From the NCBI GenBank assembly GCA_028023455.1, contig JAQFVV010006472.1, forward strand, positions 264,501 to 328,500: DNA of 64,000 nucleotides, in the 5' to 3' direction. Source of the DNA: Epiperipatus broadwayi. Taxonomy: Eukaryota; Onychophora; Udeonychophora; Euonychophora; Peripatidae. Under the pieces are notes generated by a model. It searched no databases. It was not told the origin of the DNA and saw only the letters and a list, made by a program, of their open reading frames with translations. How positions within the stretch are numbered: the first letter of the stretch is position 1; the number at the start of each line of letters is the position of its first letter. The translations under genes and the position numbers were made by a program. Positions 53,931-64,000 of this stretch are shown piece by piece.

Positions 53931-53993
53931 CATATATCAAACTAACTATTTTATATACATATGTATCTATGAAATAGTTAGTTTGATATATAT
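53931..53993. repeat. Inverted repeat (hairpin)
   Basis: catatatcaaactaactatt and aatagttagtttgatatat flank a short TATATACATATGTATC centre that is itself palindromic. Confidence 0.85.
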
Positions 53994-54560
53994 TATCAAA
54001 ATATAAAATATATAAAATATGTATTAAAAAATCACTTATTTTTTAACTAAACTGGTATAAAATTTGTCTTTGCACTTTAAAAGAACTAATTTTCTCCATA
54101 ATAAATAACTCTTTTATCCAGACTTGAAATGAATATAACACATTTTCTGTTTGCTGACCTCAATAAATATATCACAATTCATCACACTTCTATTTTAACA
54201 TCTTGAAAGAATAATTAATTTCATCTTTTATATAAATACAAATGTGGTTTCTATTAAGATGAAAATTGAAGTAATGAAATTATATCTTTTTGGCGACTAA
54301 TGTTGGATTTTTCCATTAGCCCTTGATTATTTTCTTTTTTAATGAATTTCTGAGAAAAAGCAATCAAATTTAAAATTTAATTAATAAGTTTAAGTGTTCT
54401 ATTTTTAAAACATTTATGGGTTTATATATATAACATGTAATGTAATAGATAATAACTATTGTTAAATACATTTTGTACTTTAATAAATAATGATTTGTGT
54501 GTTCATAATTACAAATTTTACTCTGTTTTTTAATGCAATTTTTTTTCTGGTGTAATTCAA

Positions 54561-54660
54561 TTGGTGACCTAGCAGTTAGAATAGTTGCCTTCCAAACAGC
54601 TTGCCCAGGTTTGCTTCCCGATCAATGCTTTGACATATGAAAAAAAATTATTATTATTTT
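54561..54660 (+). mobile_element. tRNA-derived SINE
   Basis: GGTGACCTAGCAGTTAGAATAG contains an A-box match (TAGCAGTTAGAATAG), and CAGGTTTGCTTCCCG, about 35 bases on, matches the B box. The distance suits an RNA polymerase III promoter. A short body ends in an A run and ATT repeats (54640-54660). No full tRNA cloverleaf is preserved, so it is a SINE rather than a tRNA gene. Confidence 0.65.
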
Positions 54661-54820
54661 ATATTTAAAGACAATTGAGAATCTCTTGTATATGGTTTAA
54701 TCCTTTCTTATGCAATTTTAATCTATTTTAAAATGGTGCTACAAGTCGTATTTGGAACATTATGCAGACATTCAAGATGCCATTTAAAAATCCTGTGTGT
54801 TGATAATTGTTTTATAGTAT

Positions 54821-54932
54821 TACATTAAATATTTTCAGTAGAATAGTAATAATTTTTTAGGTGTTAGGTGTATCATTACATTAAATATTTTCAGTAGAAT
54901 AGTAATAATTTTTTAGGTGTTAAGTGTATCAA
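54821..54932. repeat. 56-bp tandem duplication
   Basis: Two adjacent units (54821-54876, 54877-54932) differ at only about two positions, so the duplication is recent. Confidence 0.95.
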
Positions 54933-56054
54933 CAAATAAGAAAGATCTATAGTACAATAACCAAATTGCAATACTCAAAATCCATAAAATAATTTCTATT
55001 GATTCTATTATTTCTGAAGAATGATTTGATTTAATAAATATGATATATTTTATTTTTTACAAATTATGTGATGCTTTTGATGGATTAAAACTTTTCTCAT
55101 GGAAAACAAGAAAAATGTTTTATTTTAGTCATATATATAAGCTTTGTTTTTCTTAATAAATTTATAGCTTAAAATGTTTAAAATTAAATTAAATAATAAA
55201 TGTGTTAAAAGTAATTGTTACTATTTTTTGCTGAAGGAGACAGATAAAAAATTAAATACTATACAGTTAGCTTCCATTTAGTTATTTTTTATCAACAAAG
55301 TGATTAAATTATATTTCTTAGATATACTAAATGCTTAATAAACAGATCTTGATATTTCTAAATTGTAATATTTAAAAACTTTTTTTCATCAGAATAAATT
55401 AATAGTTTTAATCCTCAATATTACAATTCATGTTTATCAAAGCTTTATTTTTAAAAATTGTAAGAATACATTTGCTATGTAGATATTATATTGTTTTATT
55501 TGTATCCATCTTCAAAAAGCATTAGTGTGGAGTATTAAGTTTTTCCAATGGCTCTATACAGAGTGAATTTGTTTCATTAAATTCATACTTTTCATTAATA
55601 TAATTCATCTTTTAAAAAATACTATAGCCTCTCTTAACAATATCTGATAATATTTGTCAAATTTCATCATAATTTTGTGTTTTGTTATTAGGTTTATTAA
55701 AACCCTAATATCATAAAAAAATTATGAATTAATTAAAATAATATAGTCTGAAAAAATTATTAAAGAAAAAACTTTATTTATTCAGATAATAATTTTTGAG
55801 GATGGAAACAATAGCAAAGAAAATGAGCAACAATTACATTCTTAAAATTTATGAAAGAACACTATTAATAATTTTTGTTTCATCACATTAAAATATCAGT
55901 CATATTTTATTTTTTTTATAAAAAGTTGTTTGGAGCTTATTTTGATAAAAACATTTAGTCAGATTCAAATAATACATCAAATAAATATAGCATACTATTC
56001 TAATCAAGAGTTTTAAATTATGTGCATGAAGTTTAAAGTTAAAACTCTAAATAG

Positions 56055-56055
<1 letters not shown>
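54933..56055. other. AT-rich stretch, no gene seen
   Basis: No frame or motif of note. Confidence 0.5.
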
Positions 56056-56056
<1 letters not shown>

Positions 56057-56089
<33 letters not shown>

Positions 56090-56092
56090 AAT

Positions 56093-56136
<44 letters not shown>

Positions 56137-56146
56137 ATTACAAGCA
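56057..56146. repeat. (AT)n hairpin with TGTAATGTTTATATAT flanks
   Basis: tgtaatgttt (about 56087-56096) and aaacattaca (about 56133-56142) are inverted around an AT run, with another AT run to the left. Confidence 0.8.
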
Positions 56147-56310
56147 TAAAGCTAAACTAGTCAATATATAATTAAAATTACCCCATATCCAAAATTCAAC
56201 CAGACCAGCATAAAAATAATATTAAAACACTACCAAAGGTTTCACTGCTGCAAGCAGACTTCTCAAGTGTAAAGAACTACAAAAACTACACAATATATAA
56301 AATATTAAAC

Positions 56311-56500
56311 ATTACCCACAAATCCATTCACTTCCCATCCACCCTTAATATTAAAAGAACTCTTAAATAAGTTAATTGCTTCAGAATAATAAATTTTCAA
56401 TAATAAAGATTTATTATTGTGAAGCAATTAACTTATTTAAGAGTTCTTTTAATATTAAGGGTGGATGGGAAGTAAATGGATGAATGGATTTGTGGGTAAT
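56311..56500. repeat. Inverted repeat at the head-to-head junction
   Basis: Arms of about 85-95 bases (to 56392 and from 56407) are nearly identical inverted copies around an AATAATAAA-type centre. The right arm has a small extra duplication (gatgaatgg). This is the junction between the two terminal repeats. Confidence 0.85.
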
Positions 56501-56516
56501 GTTTAATATTATATAT

Positions 56517-57412
56517 TGTAATGATATATAAATATGTCGTTATGCTAACTTAAATGTAATGCATTTAATAATTTCTCCAATAAAATATTACTACACATAA
56601 AAATATTAAAAGGGAAATGATTCTTTTCACAATCGGGAAAGATATAAAATTAACCATTATTAATTTGATTTAAACTTACAAAAAGTCAGATAAGAGTCCA
56701 TTTTAAATAAGTCAGCTTGTTTATTAATTTGTTCAACTTGACGAAAGTTCTTGATTGATTTTAAGAATTGTTCATTTCCTATAGCTTACGGTAGCAGAAC
56801 TCCCGGTTCCTGGTGTCAATGTCCACGGAGTCTTTAATTGAAAGATCGATCTAATGTTCAGGAGGTGGCATTTGCTGGTTCATGGTATCAGTCATTCCAT
56901 TTCAGAGATAAGTGAGAGAGAACGATAAAGCGCGTCTTTATCGCTCGTCTCACCCAACCAAGTTGAAAAAGCTCTTCAACTCAATAATTTTTTCTTTTTA
57001 TATCATCCACAAGGATTCACTGAACAAAACGTCACTAATCTGTTTTTTCGTTATGGTCCGGGCCAAGGCTTAGTGCTTCCATTTGTCAAGCTAAAATCTC
57101 TTTCTTCTCTTATCTAACTTTCCATCTGACTTTTTAATTAAACAGCTTTTAGATAATTAATAAACAATCATTTCCTTTTATAGATTACAGGAATTAATTA
57201 ATACCTGCTTTTATTTTAACTTACGTTATTTTTTTATTAAAATATTTTTATATTTCAATCTTGTATTTTTTTATTTAAAAAAAATACATTCAAATACCTT
57301 TTTTTTTTGTTTATGAAAAAAAAATATTTTTAAAGTTTAACATCTGTGCGAATGTATACATGTTTAACAATGTTTTAATTTTAGCGTAACGACATATTTA
57401 TATATCGTTACA
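56517..57412. mobile_element. 896-bp non-autonomous element with long TIRs
   Basis: Left end TGTAATGATATATAAATATG... (through GTCGTTATGCTAA) is the inverted copy of the right end, TTAGCGTAACGAC...TATATATCGTTACA, over about 32 bases with two or three differences. It interrupts the PLE terminal repeat, and atatat flanks both sides (6-bp target duplication, or shorter given the AT target). There is no transposase. The interior (about 56780-56980) keeps many CpGs, unlike the rest of the window, and has an internal palindrome CGATAAAG/CTTTATCG (56923-56943). TGT...ACA ends recall Ginger-type elements, but a solo LTR is also possible. Confidence 0.7.
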
Positions 57413-57533
57413 ATATATTGTGTAGTTTTTGTAGTTCTTTACACTTGAGAAGTCTGTTTGTAGCAGTGAAACCTTTGGTAGTGTTTTAATATTATTTTTA
57501 TGCTGGTCTGGTTGAATTTTGGATTTGGGGTAA

Positions 57534-57534
57534 T

Positions 57535-57568
<34 letters not shown>

Positions 57569-57582
57569 CGTGTGTGTGTGTG
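57534..57582. repeat. (AT)n/(GT)n microsatellite
   Basis: AT repeat then GT repeat directly before the open PLE frame. The first codons of that frame (MCVCACVCV) are read from the GT repeat and are not the true start. Confidence 0.9.
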
Positions 57583-59772
57583 ATTAATCTAACTAACATT
57601 AATCTTAGTGATACAGAATGTTCACTCTTAAATAAAGGTTTATCTTTTTGCCCTACAGTTCAATCATTTTATCAAAAAAATGAATTTAAAATTCATCAGG
57701 ATTTAGATAATTTTTCAAGGAGACTTAGATTAAGAGAATTTTTTGGAAGCCAAGAATGTGATCCCATTGGGAAATTACGATCTGATTGGACACCACCACC
57801 TCAAAGAAATGTGTTATTAGATACGTACATTGATAATGTATATCAGGATATTATTAATGAAATTAGACTTAAACAACATAGTAAGTATAAGAGTAATTTA
57901 ACATTGAAAGAGATGAATGCATTACGCAATTTAGTGAAAAGACAGGATATTATTATAAAACCAGCTGACAAAGGTGGATCAATAGTAATTATGAATAAAG
58001 ATGATTATGTTAAAAAAGCTCTGGAGCTTTTAGATGATAAAAATTTTTATGAGCCTATTTCACTAACCACTGTTAATTCATTATTCAATGGTATACTTTA
58101 TAGTTTAAAAGATATGAGAGCTAGGGGTCTAATAAATAATAATGTATATAACTTTTTAGTACCAACCAAAATTCATCCTAGTAGTTTTTATATTTTGCCA
58201 AAAATTCACAACACAGGTTGTTCAGGCAGACATATTGTAGCTAGTATTGGTAGTCCTACAGAAAATATTTCAGCATATGTTGATAATGTTATTAAATTTA
58301 TTCCACCATCATTTAATTCTTATGTTAAAGATACTACTCATTTTCTTTGTGTGTTAGAAAATATTAAATCTGAATTACCAGATAATTGTTTTTGGTTACT
58401 TTGGATATTGTATCACTATACACAAATATACCTCATGATGATGGAGTTGAGGTTATTAAATGTGCTTTACAAGATAGAAAGTATGACCATGGTCTTATTA
58501 TTACTATGGTTGAATTAATATATTTGGTTTTAAGAAATATTTTTTTTACTTTTGATTCTAGATACTATTTGCAAAAACAAAAGATGGCACCAAGTTATGC
58601 GAATATTTTTATGTCAAAACTAGAATCCTCTATACTTGATAATGCTAGGCTGAAACTTCATACTTGGCTTAGATATATAGATGACATTTTCATGATTTGG
58701 CCACATAATGAAGTTGAACTTCATAATTTTTTAAAGTTATTTAAATAATTTTCATAAAAATATTAATTTCACAATGAACTTTTCAAAATCAATTGCTCAT
58801 TTTCTTGATGTTGAAGTTATTTACACGAATAGAGTTCTTACTACTACTGTATATAGGAAACGAACTGATAATAACTGCTATCTACATTTTTATAGTAATC
58901 ATCCTAAACATTTAAAGGCTAATATTCTTTATAGTCAATTTTTAAGAATGAAGAGAATTTGTAATGATGAGAAATTTCTTCAACAAAATAATAATATTTT
59001 ATATAATAGATTGGTTAATATGAGGTATCCTAAGACATTGTTGGATAATGCAGTAAGAAGATCTTCTTTAATTGATAGAAAGAAACTTCATTTATCTAAA
59101 AAGAGTAAAAAACAATTAGATGTTCCACCATTGGTTCTTACTTTTAATAGATATTTACCTAATATTAACCGGATATTGGCAAAACATTTTAACATATTAC
59201 ACTCCACAGATTATTTAAAATCTATTTTTTCTGATCCACCTAAGGTTGTATATCGAAAACATAGATCACTTAGAGATATACTTGTCAAAGCAAATTTTAT
59301 TAGTAGTTCTGTACAGGAAAAAGGATGTTCTCCATGTGAAGATTAAAGATGTTTTACATGTAAACATATTGTTGTGACAAAAGTGGTCTTTAGTACTAAG
59401 AATAGTAATTTCAAATGGTATATTCCTAATTATGTTACATGTAAAAGTGTTAATTTGATATATTTGATAGTGTGTAGTAGATGTTTAAGCCAGTATATAG
59501 GTGAGTCAGCAAATAGTTTACATGTCAGAATGACTAATCATAGATTTGACATTTTGCATAAGAATGAAGATAGACCGGTTTCAAAACATTTTAATTTACC
59601 GAATCATTCAATTGATGATTTAAGAGTAGTAATTCTTCAGGAAGGTTTTTCTTCTACAAGGGAGAGGAAACAAAAGGAGTGTTTTTTTTATTTTTAAATT
59701 CAAGACTTTAGAACCACATGGATTGAATTTAAATATTGAAACTATTACATCTCTGGGTTACCTGGTCTCCTA
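57583..59772 (+). pseudogene. Penelope-like reverse transcriptase and GIY-YIG endonuclease (broken)
   Basis: Would copy element RNA at a nick made by its own GIY-YIG nuclease. N-terminal block LLNKGLSFCPT and RRLRLREFF (57620-57750), then the KPADKGGSIVIMN finger (about 57958). Motif A is LDIVSLYTNIPH (about 58400), in a shifted frame. Motif B reads YLQKQKMAPSYAN (about 58566), lacking the GTAMGT-type residues normally before KMAPSYAN. Motif C is YIDDIF (about 58673). The connector runs to about 59330, then CSPC and CFTC cysteines. The nuclease shows IYLIVCSRCLSQYIG (about 59458-59502) with a following Arg. Lesions: frameshifts near 58390, 58740 and 59690 (a T run), and a stop at 59344. The C-terminus continues after the last shift as ...ETITSLGYLVS, ending at 59772. 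It is not functional. Confidence 0.85.
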
Positions 59773-60278
59773 AATGATTTTTATATGTGAGTTTTTTATG
59801 TGAAAGTTTTTTTATGTGAATTTTTTTTTTATATGAGATTTTTTTATGTAAAGATTGATTATATGTATGTTTAATATCTGTGTTTAATTGTTATATAGAT
59901 GAATAATTAATTATTATAAATTATTGTACTTTGCACTAACTATAATATTTGATTAAAATGTATAAGTATTTTAGTTTTTAATGAATATTAATGTGAGCAT
60001 AGTCTATTTTTGTATGCATGCACATATGTATATTTTAATTTTGGATTTTTTATTTCTTATTTATTTATTTATTTTTATTTCAATTTAAATAGAATTTAAG
60101 CTTGATTAGGAGGAAATGTAGTTTTTTTTTGTTTGAATTCTGTCGTTGATTGGGTAGATATTCTGTGTTAGATTTTGTGCCCAATCAGGGAGGGTTTGTT
60201 AAATTTATAATCTTTTATAATCTTTTATCAAATCTGTAATTTTTGATTATCACCATTTTACTGTGTATTTTTTTCTTT

Positions 60279-60306
60279 CTGATGAAAACCAGTCATCTGG
60301 TTGAAA
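60279..60306 (+). ncRNA. Hammerhead-like core at the PLE 3' end (weak)
   Basis: CTGATGA, then AACCAG-TCAT-CTGGTT, then GAAA fits a hammerhead core with one extra A before stem II. Stems I and III are not convincing, so activity is doubtful. Confidence 0.35.
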
Positions 60307-60359
60307 TATAATATTATTTATTGGATTTATAAGTCTTTTTTTGTTTTTATATGTATTTT

Positions 60360-60421
60360 CTTTGGTTAGTTTATATATATATATATATTTTCTTTGGTTA
60401 GTTTATATATATATATATATT
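60360..60421. repeat. Short tandem duplication with (TA)n
   Basis: tttctttggttagtttatata... occurs twice in tandem. Confidence 0.85.
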
Positions 60422-62594
<2,173 letters not shown>

Positions 62595-64000
62595 TAATAT
62601 TGTTTATGATTTGAATAAGTTTATTACTGAATAATAAACATTATTTATGATTTTAATAAGTTTATTATTGATTTTTGCAGCTGAAAATATTGGAAAATTA
62701 TGTTGACTGGATGCTTTAAAAAATTAATTCTACTGCTTATTAATTTCTAAATATTATTAATTTACAAAATTATTAGCTCATATAGTTTATTTTTATATCA
62801 AATTAAACAGAAGAGAGAAAAACAATAACCTCTCTCATATCTTTACTTATTTAAATATATTCTATATAGATAATACAAATGGATAATATTTGGTAATAAT
62901 TTGTTCTTATTTATAACTTCAGAAATTATTCTTATTTTCATAAACTTATTAATTAATTATAGTTTATATACAACTTGCATTATACACATATGCACAACGT
63001 TTTTATCAACAAAAGAAAATTAAAAATATTCTATGAAAATAAATGTTTAAAAATATTTTGTATTAACAGTCTTTTAATAATTTTTAATATAATTTAAACC
63101 TAATATATTTTTAACAAGTTCTTTAAGAAACAAAAAGAGTATTTTAAGTTAATATTTTTGTAACTAATATAATTTATTAAACTTAATCATTTTTAAATAA
63201 TTCTGGGAATAACTATACCGAAAACTTTTTTTTCAATTATTTCTATGTTAAAACTTTTAACTTATATTTTTTTTTTTGCTAAAGTTTCTTGTACCATTGG
63301 ATTTATTTAGTTGATACAATTTGTTAAAATTTTATCATTTATTATTTTATAAAAGATGACATATCATTTATTAAATGACTTTGACTCATTTTATCACTTT
63401 ATACAATATAATACATCCAATTACTTTATAAAATTTATTGAAAGTTATTTGCATTTTGACGTCAATGTATTTTTCATCTGATTTCCAACCAAAAAAGACA
63501 GGAAGAAACTGAGAAGACAATATAATTAAAATATCTTATATATATATAGTTTTAGTCATAAATGCATATACTTTGGTTCAGGTTTAAATAAAACATTTTA
63601 AAATATTATCCCCAACTTCATAAATATATTTTTTAAAGTTAATGAAAAAAATGGGAAAGTCATTTTTTAATTATCTTATTAAACATATTAGCAAAAAAAA
63701 CTATCCAGCGTTGTTTAGAATTACTTTTTATTTATCATGTCAGCGTCATATAAGTCATTATCATTTTCATTTAATCTTTGTCTAAAAGACTAGGTGTAAC
63801 TAAATCAAAAGATTTAAAATAAGTGTTTTATATTTTACATATATAGCTTTTATTCTAATAAAGTTTCTAAAAAACTTAAATTATTTATATCATAATTAAT
63901 TATATTATTTAAAATATTTTTATAATAAATCAAAATAATAAAATATTTTTTAATATTAAAATTATCTTGAAAAAACATTTCGGTACATTTTCTAATATGA
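62595..64000. other. AT-rich stretch, no gene seen
   Basis: No frame, repeat or motif of note. Confidence 0.5.

Larger units (their letters stand above)
56161..60320 (+). mobile_element. Penelope-like element with head-to-head terminal repeats
   Basis: A composite structure. 56161-56392 is an antisense terminal repeat. 56407-56516 plus 57413-57540 is the sense terminal repeat, split by an inserted TIR element (56517-57412). The coding region runs 57556-59772, and the 3' region to about 60320 ends with CTGATGA...GAAA (60279-60306). The two terminal repeats share ACTTGAGAAGTCTG and GCAGTGAAACC, a decayed hammerhead-like segment. Head-to-head pseudo-LTRs are a known Penelope-like arrangement. 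Confidence 0.75.

Noticed and set aside
54561-54640. tRNA gene
   Set aside because: A and B boxes are present but no cloverleaf closes; SINE is the better call.

Overview
This is eukaryotic, almost certainly animal, nuclear DNA. It is very AT-rich and full of long (AT)n, (AAT)n and (GATA)n microsatellites. I found no convincing exon-intron host gene. Everything recognisable is a mobile element, mostly decayed: a Penelope-like element (PLE) with a GIY-YIG domain, a second PLE fragment, a pogo/Tigger DNA transposon, two non-LTR retrotransposon relics, tRNA-derived SINE-like sequences, LTR-type sequences and an unclassified element with terminal inverted repeats. The species cannot be fixed from this. 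AT-rich molluscs, cnidarians, planarians and arthropods all remain possible.

Layout. 1-7150: two diverged LTR-like repeats, a relic of an LTR end followed by a tRNA-Lys-type primer-binding site (1666-1683), then AT-rich filler. 7261-19942: the dominant feature, a 12.7-kb retroelement with two direct repeats of about 5 kb (7261-12278 and 14887-19942). Each begins TGT(G/T)ACC and ends GGTTACA, and the whole element sits inside an (AT)n microsatellite. Its 2.6-kb interior encodes only a broken coiled-coil protein (13122-14568) that carries a repeated I-x-C-K-M-K motif. 20.0-33.0 kb: a long fold-back repeat, a Tigger-like transposase, a faint non-LTR relic, a large compound GATA/GACA array and a non-LTR reverse-transcriptase relic. 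33-47 kb: mostly AT-rich DNA with microsatellites, a tRNA-SINE-like unit and, on the minus strand at 37837-37891, a sequence that folds as a complete type I hammerhead ribozyme. 47.4-54.7 kb: a PLE fragment in inverted arrangement, a decayed relative of the hammerhead, a three-copy SINE-like cluster, two antisense non-LTR tails and a SINE. 56.1-60.4 kb: a PLE with head-to-head terminal repeats, interrupted by an 896-bp TIR element, with a degenerate RT/GIY-YIG coding region. 60.4-64 kb: AT-rich filler.

Two themes stand out. One is the giant-LTR, gag-only element. The other is a recurring self-cleaving-RNA signature: one intact hammerhead fold plus several decayed look-alikes (20.7, 35.7, 48.8, 51.1, 51.6, 51.8 kb and weaker ones) in PLE-like or SINE-like repeats. 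This agrees with the published occurrence of hammerheads in Penelope-like elements and small retroelements.
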